From assembly GCA_949283785.1 (NCBI GenBank), contig CASDTR010000029.1, positions 20,401 through 84,400 on the forward strand: 64,000 nt of DNA, given 5' to 3'. This document shows, piece by piece, positions 16,914-25,393 of the stretch. The notes below the pieces were generated by a model that was given only the letters and a program-made list of their open reading frames with translations, did not search any database and had not been told where the DNA came from. How positions within the stretch are numbered: position 1 is the first letter of the stretch; each line of letters starts with the position of its first letter. The stretch is from an uncultured Oscillospiraceae bacterium (GTDB lineage Bacteria; Bacillota; Clostridia; Oscillospirales; Acutalibacteraceae). The translations under genes were made by a program, and so were the position numbers.

Positions 16914-18395
16914 ATGATGGAAACAGGAATTTATGTAAGAGTTTCAACCGAGGAACAGGCGCAGGAAGGATATTCAATAAGAGCGCAGGAGCAGAAACTA
17001 AAAGACTTTTCAAGAATTAAAGAATGGGGCGTTTACGATGTTTATATAGATGACGGTATCAGCGGAAAAAACATTGCAGACCGTCCGGCAATTAACAGGA
17101 TGATTGAAGATATAAAAAACGGCAAGGTTAATAATGTACTTGTGTTTAAAATCGACCGTTTAACCCGTAATACAGCGGACTTAATATATCTTGTCAATTT
17201 ATTTAATACATATAACTGCGCTTTTAATTCTTTAAGCGAAAGTATAGACACTCAAACAGCGAGCGGACGTATGTTTATTAAAATCATTGGAATTTTTGCG
17301 GAATTTGAAAGAGAAAACATTATTGAAAGAACTAAAATCGGCTTCGAAAGAAAAGTAAGAGAAGGTTATACATTGGCAACAAGAACACCAAGTTATGGTT
17401 ACGATAGAAAAATCGGAGAAAAAATACAGACTGTTAATGAATATGAAGCAAGTATAGTACGAGAAGTTTTTGACATGTTCGTAAACAAGCATATGTCTTG
17501 TCTTGAAATTTCAAAAAACTTAAACAGCAGAAATATTCCTACTAAAGAAAATGCGCAATGGCATACAAGAACAATTAAAAATATGCTTACAAACTGCAAT
17601 TATGTCGGAATGGTACGCTATGCCACAAAAGACCCCAACAGACATTTTGAAACTGACGGAGCACATGAACCTATTATTTCAAAAGAACTTTATGAAGAAA
17701 CGCAAAATCTTATACAAAAAATTTCCGTAAAATGCTATACAAAGCGACCTAAAGAAGATAGCTATTTTATTGGATTGCTATATTGTGCAAAATGCGGCGG
17801 AAAAATGGTAACACATGGGAACTATATAAAACATATTGATGGGCGTACTGTTGTAAAGGTAGATTATCGTTGCAGAAATTACATAAAAAAGACTTGTGAT
17901 GCATGCAATGTAAGCCATAAAAAGGTTGAGCAGGCTTTCCGAGATTATATAAATAATATTGCGGATTTAAATGCGCTTGATGCAATACCTATGTCAGAAC
18001 AGCAGACACAGGAAAAACAAAATAAAAATTTATTGGACGGTCTATACAGACAAAAAAAGAATTTAGAGCATAAAGAAAAAGAAATTGTAAGCACTTATAT
18101 TTCAGGCACTATCGGACTTGACGACTATATGAATATAAAGAAATCCATAGAAAAGGAAAAAAATAATATTTCAGAAAAAATTCAGGAACTGGAAAATAAA
18201 AAGGAGCAGGAAGTTGAGACGATAAAAAAAGAAGATATTATTAAAAATATAAGAGAAAACTGGGATTTACTTACTAACCTTGAAAAAAGGCAGTTTTTAA
18301 TAAATTTTGTGGATAAAATTATTGTATCAAGCCAAAAAGTAAATGGTAGAAATAATATAGTTAAAGTGGAGGATATTCAGTTTAGTAAATTGTAA
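16914..18395 (+). CDS. Large serine recombinase (integrase of the feoB element)
   Basis: Catalyses site-specific integration and excision through a 5'-phosphoserine intermediate. The 493-residue product has the N-terminal resolvase domain: GIYVRVSTEEQ (catalytic Ser11), DDGISGKNIADRPAINRM, VFKIDRLTRNTADL, SGRMFIKIIGIFAEFERENI. Then come the recombinase domain (GYDRK... NMLTNCNYVGMVRY), a zinc ribbon (LYCAKCGGKM...YRCRNY...CDAC) and a coiled coil (about 365-440). Only about 265 bp separate it from attL, the usual place for such an integrase. The start is the ATG pair at 16914/16917 behind TAGGAG. It is intact and predicted active. Confidence 0.96.
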   Translation: MMETGIYVRVSTEEQAQEGYSIRAQEQKLKDFSRIKEWGVYDVYIDDGISGKNIADRPAINRMIEDIKNGKVNNVLVFKIDRLTRNTADLIYLVNLFNTYNCAFNSLSESIDTQTASGRMFIKIIGIFAEFERENIIERTKIGFERKVREGYTLATRTPSYGYDRKIGEKIQTVNEYEASIVREVFDMFVNKHMSCLEISKNLNSRNIPTKENAQWHTRTIKNMLTNCNYVGMVRYATKDPNRHFETDGAHEPIISKELYEETQNLIQKISVKCYTKRPKEDSYFIGLLYCAKCGGKMVTHGNYIKHIDGRTVVKVDYRCRNYIKKTCDACNVSHKKVEQAFRDYINNIADLNALDAIPMSEQQTQEKQNKNLLDGLYRQKKNLEHKEKEIVSTYISGTIGLDDYMNIKKSIEKEKNNISEKIQELENKKEQEVETIKKEDIIKNIRENWDLLTNLEKRQFLINFVDKIIVSSQKVNGRNNIVKVEDIQFSKL

Positions 18396-18411
18396 TTATA
18401 AATCACAGAAA

Positions 18412-18436
18412 GCCGGCATGAGTAATTCATGCCGGC
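18412..18436. terminator. Stem-loop between convergent recombinase and ATPase genes
   Basis: A 10-bp perfect stem GCCGGCATGA / TCATGCCGGC with loop GTAAT. The T-tract is weak on both sides (CTTTCTG on the minus strand), so termination is likely but not certain. It lies between two convergent genes. Confidence 0.6.
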
Positions 18437-18448
18437 AAACCTATGCAT

Positions 18449-19741
18449 TTATGCTTTATTAAATTTGAATAAAAATGGAGGTGTACCCGGAAAACCTATA
18501 ATAGCCTCACCGAGTTGCAGTCTTGATATATCCCAATCTTCTACAACATTGGCGTCTCTGATTTGTTCAACAATGCCTCTTCCCTGAACAGAAGCCATGT
18601 ATATTTCTTTTTTGCGATTTGTACCGTGTAAAGCCTTGATAAATGTCCTGGAAGATTCATCATTAACACGAAAAACAAGCGTTGTCAGGAAACCTGACAG
18701 CAGACTTTTTGCTCTGTATTCACCGTAATTGTCATAAATCTGATTGACATTTTGAATACCTATCATAAATTTAACTCCCAAACTTCTGCCAAAGTTGACT
18801 GCATCATCTACATGCTGCAAATTTGGAATGAGACTAAATTCATCCGTAATAAAATATACATTGCCCTCACTTTTTTGACGGCACAATGCTTCTTTAATTG
18901 CCAAATCAAACAGCAGACTGTAAATAGGCGAAAGCATATTACCAACGCCTAAGTCGTATTCAATAAATACAAGTTTACCGCCCTTGTTTCGGACAATATT
19001 GCGCATAGACAAAGTGCCTTCTTTTTTAAAATTACCGAGGAAAATTTCACGTGATAATTGCTGCAACTCGGAAATAACACCTTGTGTCTGCGGTGAGCGG
19101 TCATCAAAAATATAGCTTATCATCGCTTTTAGATCATCGTGCTGCTGTAACATTTCTCGGATTTCAGAAGTAGGAGACCCATCCAAAAATTCACGTAATG
19201 ATTTATTATTTGCCGTCAAGTCTTTATTTCTGGTGAAATGGGTTAAAATTGCCGAAAATAAATCTTTCGCCGCATTCGGGAAAAATGGCTGATTGGTATT
19301 TTCCAACTTTTGATGAAACAATGATTTTGAAATTTCAACAATGTTTTCTTCCATATGTTCATCGTGTTCAATCTCATTAAAAACATTCCAATAATCAGGA
19401 CCATCAGCACCTGTTGCAGTTTCATCATTGCTGATAACAATGTCACCCGGACGATAAAATTCGTGATAAAAATCGCCTTTTGTATCAAAAATTATCATAA
19501 TATCGTCAGATGTCATTGAGCTGCGCAGCTGCTTAATAATTTGATTAAACGTATTTGTTTTACCGGTGCCTATTCCGCCGAGCAGCATCATATGACGACT
19601 TAAAATCTCAGAATCTATCGGAACACGAAGTTCACGCCCGTTTTGATCTGTTCCTATAAAAAAGCATTTTGGGTCTGTGACATTAAGTCTAATCGGATTA
19701 ACTTCAAGTTGGTTTCCGTCAAAAACTTCTATTTTTTTCAT
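18449..19741 (-). CDS. HerA/VirD4-like ATPase with DNA-pump architecture
   Basis: A 430-residue P-loop ATPase. N-terminal beta segment, Walker A MLLGGIGTGKTNTF (near residue 55), IIFDTKGDFYHEF, then a helical insertion, QGVISELQQL, Walker B NVYFITDEFSLIP, and a sensor-like GIQNVNQIY. This is the type IV coupling protein/HerA group: hexameric motors that move DNA or protein. Unlike VirD4 it lacks an obvious N-terminal membrane anchor, so it may rely on the membrane proteins of its operon. It is the last gene of a leftward operon behind the acidic protein (14-nt gap). A role in DNA transfer or secretion is inferred; the exact substrate is unknown. Confidence 0.8.
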   Translation of the reverse strand: MKKIEVFDGNQLEVNPIRLNVTDPKCFFIGTDQNGRELRVPIDSEILSRHMMLLGGIGTGKTNTFNQIIKQLRSSMTSDDIMIIFDTKGDFYHEFYRPGDIVISNDETATGADGPDYWNVFNEIEHDEHMEENIVEISKSLFHQKLENTNQPFFPNAAKDLFSAILTHFTRNKDLTANNKSLREFLDGSPTSEIREMLQQHDDLKAMISYIFDDRSPQTQGVISELQQLSREIFLGNFKKEGTLSMRNIVRNKGGKLVFIEYDLGVGNMLSPIYSLLFDLAIKEALCRQKSEGNVYFITDEFSLIPNLQHVDDAVNFGRSLGVKFMIGIQNVNQIYDNYGEYRAKSLLSGFLTTLVFRVNDESSRTFIKALHGTNRKKEIYMASVQGRGIVEQIRDANVVEDWDISRLQLGEAIIGFPGTPPFLFKFNKA

Positions 19742-19755
19742 ATATTCCTCCCTGA

Positions 19756-20394
19756 TTACATCATATAGCTATTATAATAGTCATAACCGTCATCGTTGCT
19801 TTTGCCGTTATCTGCGCTTTCGTTCTTGATGTTGCCTTCATCTTCAATGTTGGTATTATTTTGGTTTTCAGATTGTTTTTTACTTTCAGTATTATTTTTA
19901 TCATTGGTATCGTCTTCGCCTTTGATATTGTCTTCAACTTGGATATCTTTTTTGTTTTCGTCATTATCTTGACCTTTTTCCATACTGCCAAGTTGCCCTC
20001 TATCTATCGCATTTTCCCTTGGTACATTTTTAGCTTCAAGGTCGCTGTACCCGCCCGGGAGTTTTCCGTCACCGGTACATTGACCATTATCGTTTATGCC
20101 GCCTTTTTCAGTATTCCGAATTTCTCCGTCCGTTTCAAAATCGACCCGATGAGAGTTTTCATCAAGTGTTCCTTTTGGTAATCCAAGGTCTTCGTTTAAT
20201 CCATCATAATCAATACTGCCATCTTCATTTGTATGGTCGGCAATGGCTTTATCTGCATCCTCTTTTGTCATACAGCATTTCCAACAATCACCGTTAGAAT
20301 CTTCTCTCCCTAAATAGTCATCATTGCCATCAGTATGTTCAGGAGAATCGAATCTATCATATTTATCATCAGCGATAAAATAGGAGTATTTCAT
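19756..20394 (-). CDS. Acidic low-complexity protein of unknown function
   Basis: 212 residues with no recognised family. The N-terminal third is ordered-looking, with DDKYDRFDSPEHTDGNDDYLG, a WKCCM pair of cysteines and DGSIDYDGLNEDLGLP. A middle part holds GDGKLPGGYSDLEAKNVPRE and AIDRGQLGSMEK. The last third (about 150-205) is a low-complexity Asp/Glu/Asn/Lys tail that ends DDGYDYYNSYMM. The net charge is strongly negative. The gene overlaps the preceding one by 4 nt (ATGA type) and is followed by the ATPase. It could be a secreted substrate or effector, or a scaffold; nothing in the sequence decides this. Confidence 0.6.
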   Translation of the reverse strand: MKYSYFIADDKYDRFDSPEHTDGNDDYLGREDSNGDCWKCCMTKEDADKAIADHTNEDGSIDYDGLNEDLGLPKGTLDENSHRVDFETDGEIRNTEKGGINDNGQCTGDGKLPGGYSDLEAKNVPRENAIDRGQLGSMEKGQDNDENKKDIQVEDNIKGEDDTNDKNNTESKKQSENQNNTNIEDEGNIKNESADNGKSNDDGYDYYNSYMM

Positions 20395-20906
20395 AAGAAA
20401 TTCCTCCCATATTTATTGCATAAAAAAGCATTAGACTTTTCAATATCACCCCACAGACCGTTTGTTCTTTTCTTTCCTGCCCAAATAAAACATTTCTCCA
20501 GATTACTTTTGTTGGCAAGTAGAGCATTATGTGTGATTGTTATAAGATCGTTGTCAATTATTGAAAAGAGCGCAGTACCCTTTGCTTCTTTAAGGCATTG
20601 AAACCACAGCATGGTATATGCACACCAAACAGTTTTAGCATCCTTGCTATTAAGCATTTGAATCAGCGCATCTTTGAATTTTTCCGGGATAGCCGGATCT
20701 TTTGATTCCTTGTAATAGCTATAAATGCATACACGCAGAATGTATTCAAAATCTGTTGGAATATCATTTGGAACAGTGACGGAATCGTATTTACTGGTTT
20801 GAATCGCATAGTTCCCTTTACCGGAAATCAAATCAGTTACATGTCCAGTTTCAAATGCCGATTTTGTGAAATTGAATATATCTTCCCATGTTTCAAATTT
20901 AGCCAT
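20391..20906 (-). CDS. Hypothetical 171-residue helical protein
   Basis: Not recognised. The product begins MAKFETWEDIFNFTKSAFE and is predicted mostly alpha-helical, with Trp- and Cys-containing segments (KTVWCAYTMLWFQCLKEAKG, LEKCFIWAGKKRTNGLW) that recall small HEAT-like or immunity-type helical proteins. No signal peptide or membrane segment. Its stop overlaps the start of the acidic protein by 4 nt, so the two are translationally coupled and may act as a pair. A ribosome site (AAGGTGAA) lies upstream. Function unknown; the pairing resembles effector-immunity or chaperone-substrate gene pairs but that is only inference. Confidence 0.6.
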   Translation of the reverse strand: MAKFETWEDIFNFTKSAFETGHVTDLISGKGNYAIQTSKYDSVTVPNDIPTDFEYILRVCIYSYYKESKDPAIPEKFKDALIQMLNSKDAKTVWCAYTMLWFQCLKEAKGTALFSIIDNDLITITHNALLANKSNLEKCFIWAGKKRTNGLWGDIEKSNAFLCNKYGRNFL

Positions 20907-20937
20907 ATTAATTCACCTTAACCTTTCTATAAACAAC

Positions 20938-20984
20938 TCACTCCACAGCAGAGGAGAGGCCGCAAAGCTGTGGAGTGAAAAGAC
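20938..20984 (-). terminator. Stem-loop inside the leftward operon
   Basis: A 12-bp perfect stem (TCACTCCACAGC 20938-20949 with 20967-20978) with a 17-nt loop lies between the 21040 and 20391 genes. On the minus strand it is followed by GTTGTTTATAG, a weak T-tract. It may be a partial terminator that lowers expression of the three downstream genes, or an mRNA-processing hairpin. Confidence 0.5.
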
Positions 20985-21039
20985 TATATTTTATTTATGT
21001 ACTATGCCCCTCAAAAGTATGATTGAATATATTACTTAA

Positions 21040-22014
21040 TTAGTCAACTTTCCATTTCTCAATGCCGAAATCGCCGAATTTTTGAATGTCTGTGATAACG
21101 GCGCCAAGCTCACGAATGGCATCTTCACTGTTCTCTATCGGGATTACCTCTGTATATCCTGTATGTTCTTCAGATTGACGACCCATAAGATTGGCAAATA
21201 TGCTGTTTTTCATTCTCTGAACATCGACCGCAGGACTATAAGATTTTGTTTTAATTACCATTACCAAATTAGGTTTAATGACAAATAAGAATATATTTAC
21301 AATTACTATAATAAAAGCAATCAATACGGGTAATGCTGCAACGTAAATAAGAGAATCGTCCATACGTCCAACTTCCGACATGGAGCCGCCTATTAATGAA
21401 CCAAGTGAAAAGCTTGTACATATAAGTTTTTGCCACCAACGCTTCTTCATAATGAAAAACGGTATCATTCCTGCTACTCCGAAAATCAAAGCGAGAATCA
21501 ATTTAATAAATACTGTTTCTATATTTGCTATTATTCCCATTCCTATACTGCCGCCAAAAGCAATTAAAATAATAGCAATAAGGAAATCCCAAAATGACCA
21601 TGTGAACTCCCTGCGTACTTCCATACCGGCAACATCATCAATTGAAAACTCCTGTTGTAATGTTAAGCGACCAATTAGGCTTCTGCCCAAAGCACGGAAT
21701 ATAACCCTTTTGTTAGTAACTTCCACTCGTCCTTCTGCCTTTGCGATTGGAATACCTAATAAACGAGTTCTTAATTTAGCGACCGTATACTGTTTAACCG
21801 GAATTTCACCCTCACTCGCTCTAACACACTCTGGGATGATTTTCATTCCTCGTTCGTAAGGGGGGGCACCGTTTGTTTCGGGTTCTCCGATTCCCATTCG
21901 ATTCTTCATTACTGTAAGCAAATCTGAACTTTTATCCAAAAACTCAGTTACCTCGTTTTTATTGCATGTGCATTCTTCAATAGGATTACCGCATTTTGTA
22001 CAAAACTTTGCCAT
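21040..22014 (-). CDS. Zinc-ribbon membrane protein with PH-like domain
   Basis: 324 residues. The N-terminus is a zinc ribbon with two cysteine pairs (FCTKCGNPIEECTC). A beta-rich PH/bPH-like stretch follows (TVAKLRTRLLGIPIAKAEGRVEVTNKRVIFRALG), then about four hydrophobic helices (WDFLIAIILIAFGGSIGMGI, LILALIFGVAGMIPFFIM, ICTSFSLGSLIGG, VAALPVLIAFIIVIVNIFLFVI), and a soluble C-terminal segment containing IRELGAVITDIQKFGDFG. Zinc-ribbon plus PH-like plus TM proteins are common but mostly uncharacterised in Firmicutes. It is the third zinc-ribbon membrane protein in a row in this operon, 14 nt from its neighbour. Function unknown. Confidence 0.7.
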   Translation of the reverse strand: MAKFCTKCGNPIEECTCNKNEVTEFLDKSSDLLTVMKNRMGIGEPETNGAPPYERGMKIIPECVRASEGEIPVKQYTVAKLRTRLLGIPIAKAEGRVEVTNKRVIFRALGRSLIGRLTLQQEFSIDDVAGMEVRREFTWSFWDFLIAIILIAFGGSIGMGIIANIETVFIKLILALIFGVAGMIPFFIMKKRWWQKLICTSFSLGSLIGGSMSEVGRMDDSLIYVAALPVLIAFIIVIVNIFLFVIKPNLVMVIKTKSYSPAVDVQRMKNSIFANLMGRQSEEHTGYTEVIPIENSEDAIRELGAVITDIQKFGDFGIEKWKVD

Positions 22015-22028
22015 GTTAAAACCTCCGT

Positions 22029-23399
22029 TTATTTATTATTGCTGTAACGTACAATGGTATCTAAAAAATACGGACAGCTATACGGTTTTAAATTACCGTC
22101 TTGATCAATAGTAAAAATAATTTTAACGGTGCCAGAAGCATTTGTCATAGGTGTTTCTTCTATTTCTGAAGTCCAACTCTGTGATACGTGAGTTCCTGTA
22201 TACGTATAATAAAATGTAGCACGATAAAACATACCAAGACTATCCGTATAAATAGAACCATCCGCCATTTCAAATGATGTTATATTGACATTTTTTTCAC
22301 CAAGTCCATGATCATTAAACATTTGATCCATAATTGCTTTGCAGTCATCCGTGTTAGTTATATTTAAATTTGTAAAGCTATCCAATTTTTTACCGGAAGT
22401 TGAGTTTACATATAAAGCGGTTATTAGCTGATTTCCAATCGTTTTCACTGAATCTATCAACGACTCGTTTACAGAAAGATCACTGACTGAAACACTTATT
22501 GAACTTCCGTCGTATACGGAAATATCTCTACTATAATATTCAATCATCGGGCTGGTAACGCTTAAAATGTAATCGTTCTGAAAAATTCTCCTTATATTTA
22601 TTGTGGTGTATTGAGAATCTTCATCAGTTTCAGCATAGGGTGAAAGGTCAACGCTATTTAGTGTAGCCTTTGTATCTTTAGGAATCTCAATGGTACATGA
22701 AGTAATGTAAGGTTCTGCAGAAACTTTATATTTTTTAAAGAATAAGAAAGAACGCTCTTCTTGCATATATAGTGTAATCGGCATAGTATGTTTACCGGTG
22801 CCATCATCAGACAAATAAGTCACCAAGTATTCTTTTACCAATTTTGAATCGGATGAATCAGAATCTATATCATCCTCGTAAGAATCATTGTATAGACTAT
22901 TACTTCCCCCATATCCAATCGAAAGCGGAGAAATAGATAAAAGCGATGAATCTTTCTGATTCGCTGATAATTCTGTTATTTCATAATTGGTAATTTTCAT
23001 TTGATCCATATCTCTGTTTTTCATCGAATAGACAAACATAGCTTTATTTAAAAATGGATCTTTTTCATCAGCAATCAAATAATCGTATACGCTTTCCCAG
23101 TCCTGAGCTGCGTATGCTTCAAAGTACTGTTTTGCTACTCTTTCAGGACTTGAAAGTGCGGAACCAACTCCCAATAAAACACTGACAGCTACCACTACGC
23201 ATATAACGCATGCACAGATGATTTTAGGAGTTTTTCCCATTTTTTTGGTTTTAGCTTTTAGATTGCCTACCAGCATTGCAGATTGATCTATCAGCTGAGA
23301 AGCAGTATTTCTCGGGCTGTTGTCGATCAATTCTGCATTACAATACTGGCAATGCTGCAATCCTTCCGGATTGCTCTTTCCACATTCTGGACAAAACAT
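22029..23399 (-). CDS. Zinc-ribbon, single-pass membrane protein with extracellular domains (TcaA-like layout)
   Basis: 456 residues from the ATG at 23399, chosen because GAGGAG precedes it; a longer frame to 23462 has no such site and overlaps the previous gene. Cytoplasmic zinc ribbon MFCPECGKSNPEGLQHCQYC, one transmembrane helix (about 75-95, IICACVICVVVAVSVLLGVGSAL), then a long extracellular part. The first extracellular domain looks NTF2-like (QYFEAYAAQDWESVYDYLIADEKDPFLNK), followed by beta domains. The same order (Zn ribbon, TM, NTF2-like) is seen in TcaA/YvbJ-type surface proteins. Within the element it may sense or remodel the cell surface. Family resemblance is from architecture only. 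Confidence 0.7.
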   Translation of the reverse strand: MFCPECGKSNPEGLQHCQYCNAELIDNSPRNTASQLIDQSAMLVGNLKAKTKKMGKTPKIICACVICVVVAVSVLLGVGSALSSPERVAKQYFEAYAAQDWESVYDYLIADEKDPFLNKAMFVYSMKNRDMDQMKITNYEITELSANQKDSSLLSISPLSIGYGGSNSLYNDSYEDDIDSDSSDSKLVKEYLVTYLSDDGTGKHTMPITLYMQEERSFLFFKKYKVSAEPYITSCTIEIPKDTKATLNSVDLSPYAETDEDSQYTTINIRRIFQNDYILSVTSPMIEYYSRDISVYDGSSISVSVSDLSVNESLIDSVKTIGNQLITALYVNSTSGKKLDSFTNLNITNTDDCKAIMDQMFNDHGLGEKNVNITSFEMADGSIYTDSLGMFYRATFYYTYTGTHVSQSWTSEIEETPMTNASGTVKIIFTIDQDGNLKPYSCPYFLDTIVRYSNNK

Positions 23400-23440
23400 G
23401 CTTTTACATCTCCTCGTTAGTTTATATATTAAGAATCTCT

Positions 23441-24547
23441 TTAAGAGTTCCTTAATCCCCATTCATAAAAAGCTTCTGAGTATAGTTTTCCGTCTTGGTA
23501 TGAACGACTTTCAATAAGATTTGCATTTTCGTCATATTTATTTTGTGTCAGCAAAGTATCGTCTGCTTCAAATTGTTCCCACGTGAACGGTTTTCCTCCT
23601 TTGTATGTCAGAACAACATAATTGATTAAATTCCCTTTTGCATCTTTATTTTCATATTTCAAATGACCGTTAGGGTCAGATCTGGTATCTTCTGTTATTA
23701 CTGAAGATGATGATAGTTGACCATCCGTATATTCTGTTCTTTCACACACAATACCAGGGTAACTGCCTATATAACGAATTAAAGATTTATAAGTGTGCTT
23801 TATACCTGCTTCATACGTTATTCTTTCTGATGTTATGCTTCTCTCCGTATCATTATAGTTAAAGAAAATATTGTCACTTTCCGTATAAGTTTCTTTTATT
23901 CGCTGAAATGGCAAATATTTTTCATCAAATTTTGTTCTCGAGGTTTCTTTTAATCCATCAAATTCTACAATCTCTACTAGTTGGTTTTCAGAATTATAAA
24001 TATATTGTGTGGCTAGTGTTCCGTCACTGGAATATACACTTCCTATCTGTTGTCCTTTGCTATTACTTGTATAATTTAGAATATCTTCTCGAGTTTTTCC
24101 TGTATCAAAAAGCCATTTTCTAACTAAAAGTTTTCCATCCTCATCATACAAAAACTCCATATTTACGTTTAAATCATCTGATTTTAATGAATCTTTAACT
24201 ATGTTTCCAAATTGATTGTATTCTGTTTTTTGAATAGATGTAATATTTCCGTCTAAGTCATAATTTTTAAATGTGCTGTTTTTTTGAAAATAAAAATTAT
24301 TATCTGAACCGCTTTCTGTATTGGTGGAAATACTGTTATGTGCAATGAAAAAGCCGCCTCCGCATAAAATTACTAATGTCGAAACCAATAGTGAGTAAAT
24401 TACTGTCTTTTTAACTTTTCTTTTACCACCAAAATTTAATGATTTTTTTCGATTAGGATTAGATATATCGGTTAATAGTTTGCTTCCGCATTGTTCACAA
24501 TAAATTGCATCCTTCTCATTATCAAAGCCACACTTAGGACAATTCAA
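23441..24547 (-). CDS. Zinc-ribbon membrane protein with YD/MORN-like extracellular repeats
   Basis: 368 residues starting at TTG 24547 behind GGAGGAG. N-terminal zinc ribbon (CPKCGFDNEKDAIYCEQCG), a transmembrane helix (about 50-70, VIYSLLVSTLVILCGGGFFI), then an extracellular domain of about 20-residue repeats with YDxDGxL-type motifs (NYDLDGNITSIQKTEYNQFGNI, LYDEDGKLLVRKW, YDENANLIESRSYQDGKLYSE). These resemble the antiparallel strands of Rhs/YD or MORN-variant repeats. It is a small membrane-anchored repeat protein rather than a full Rhs toxin. Its neighbours on both sides share the leftward direction. Role unknown; surface contact or binding is plausible. Confidence 0.68.
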   Translation of the reverse strand: MNCPKCGFDNEKDAIYCEQCGSKLLTDISNPNRKKSLNFGGKRKVKKTVIYSLLVSTLVILCGGGFFIAHNSISTNTESGSDNNFYFQKNSTFKNYDLDGNITSIQKTEYNQFGNIVKDSLKSDDLNVNMEFLYDEDGKLLVRKWLFDTGKTREDILNYTSNSKGQQIGSVYSSDGTLATQYIYNSENQLVEIVEFDGLKETSRTKFDEKYLPFQRIKETYTESDNIFFNYNDTERSITSERITYEAGIKHTYKSLIRYIGSYPGIVCERTEYTDGQLSSSSVITEDTRSDPNGHLKYENKDAKGNLINYVVLTYKGGKPFTWEQFEADDTLLTQNKYDENANLIESRSYQDGKLYSEAFYEWGLRNS

Positions 24548-24574
24548 ATCTATCTCCTCCTATATTTTTCAAAA

Positions 24575-25162
24575 CTATGCCTTATTTTTTTGTGCCAACT
24601 CTTTGCGTACTCTGCTTAGTGATACTTCAGACATACTTAAAAATGATGCTATATATTTGTGGGATACTTTATCAATAAGTCCCGGGTATTCTTTTAAAAA
24701 CCATTCATATCTCTGCGCATTATCAAACCGCATTAAGTTATATTTCATGTCAAAATGCCTTTTGGCTGATTCCTGCAATAAAACATTATAAAGAGCCATC
24801 ATTGCAGGATTGCCGTTAACTAAACTTACTAAATCTGATACAGGAAACAGAAAAATTTCGCTGTCTGCAACCGCCTGCATAGAAAAAAGCGCCGGGGTGT
24901 CAAACGGCAAACTCGGTACAACAGCCTCTCCGAATTTCTGGCAAAAACAGTCTGTAATCTCATTGTTTTTTTCATCTACCAAAAATCCTCTGACAATGCC
25001 TGAACATAAAAACGGAACGTACTTCGGTCGTTCATTTTGATGAATTATTGTTTCACGTTTTTTGAATGTAGCAATTTTACATTTGTTTGCCAAGCTGTTT
25101 ATCAGTTCTTTATCTGTTAATCCGATTTCATTAATTAAAAAGTCGTAAATGCGTGAATCCAT
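24575..25162 (-). CDS. Crp/Fnr-family transcriptional regulator
   Basis: 195 residues. The N-terminal cyclic-nucleotide-binding-like beta-barrel includes ATFKKRETIIHQNERPKYVPFLCSGIVRGFLVDEKNNEITDCF. A dimer helix follows, then a short HTH at the C-terminus (HKYIASFLSMSEVSLSRVRKEL). There are no Fnr-type N-terminal cysteines for an iron-sulfur cluster. It is the first gene of the leftward operon and probably controls it. The upstream 130 nt lead straight to the left inverted repeat (25291-25320) of the tyrosine-recombinase cassette, so its expression may depend on that cassette's orientation. The ribosome site is AGGAGGG. Confidence 0.82.
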   Translation of the reverse strand: MDSRIYDFLINEIGLTDKELINSLANKCKIATFKKRETIIHQNERPKYVPFLCSGIVRGFLVDEKNNEITDCFCQKFGEAVVPSLPFDTPALFSMQAVADSEIFLFPVSDLVSLVNGNPAMMALYNVLLQESAKRHFDMKYNLMRFDNAQRYEWFLKEYPGLIDKVSHKYIASFLSMSEVSLSRVRKELAQKNKA

Positions 25163-25290
25163 TAGAAAAATCCCTCCTTATGTAATATTTTAATTAATTT
25201 TCAAGAAATTTCATTATCACATGTTAACATTTTTATAAAATTTATATTTTTAATTATCATGGGTATAATAAAACAAATAGCTTTTCTATT

Positions 25291-25320
25291 ATTTTCGCAA
25301 AGTTTATAATTTTACGAAAA
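25291..25320. repeat. Left inverted recombination-like site of the tyrosine recombinase cassette
   Basis: Two 10-nt arms, TTTTCGCAAA and TTTACGAAAA (imperfect inverted repeats), flank the 9-nt spacer GTTTATAAT. The whole site matches the reverse complement of 26651-26679 at 26 of 29 positions, including 21 consecutive bases. Arms of about 10 nt around a short spacer are the form of tyrosine-recombinase core sites. Confidence 0.8.
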
Positions 25321-25321
25321 A

Positions 25322-25360
25322 AGCCGCTAAAAGCTTTGTTAATTAGCTTTCAGTGGCTTT
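25322..25360. terminator. Bidirectional terminator at the end of the tyrosine recombinase gene
   Basis: AGCCGCTAAAAGCT and AGCTTTCAGTGGCT form an imperfect stem around a short AT-rich loop. T-runs occur on both sides (TTTTT after it on the plus strand; TTTTTT on the minus strand). It lies between the recombinase stop (25394) and the left inverted repeat. Confidence 0.75.
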
Positions 25361-25361
25361 T

Positions 25362-25381
25362 TGACCATTATTTTGACCCTT
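25362..25381 (+). repeat. TTGACC-type arm repeat, left copy
   Basis: The 20-mer TGACCATTATTTTGACCCTT occurs here and again, in direct orientation, at 26509-26528. With the preceding T it holds TTGACC twice with 11-nt spacing. The pair brackets the tyrosine recombinase gene closely and resembles arm-type binding sites for the N-terminal domain of such integrases. Confidence 0.7.
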
Positions 25382-25393
25382 TATAAAATTGTT

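Noticed and set aside
23441-24547. Rhs or contact-dependent toxin
   Set aside because: Only short YD-like repeats are present, with no Rhs core, no C-terminal toxin domain and no immunity gene directly after it.
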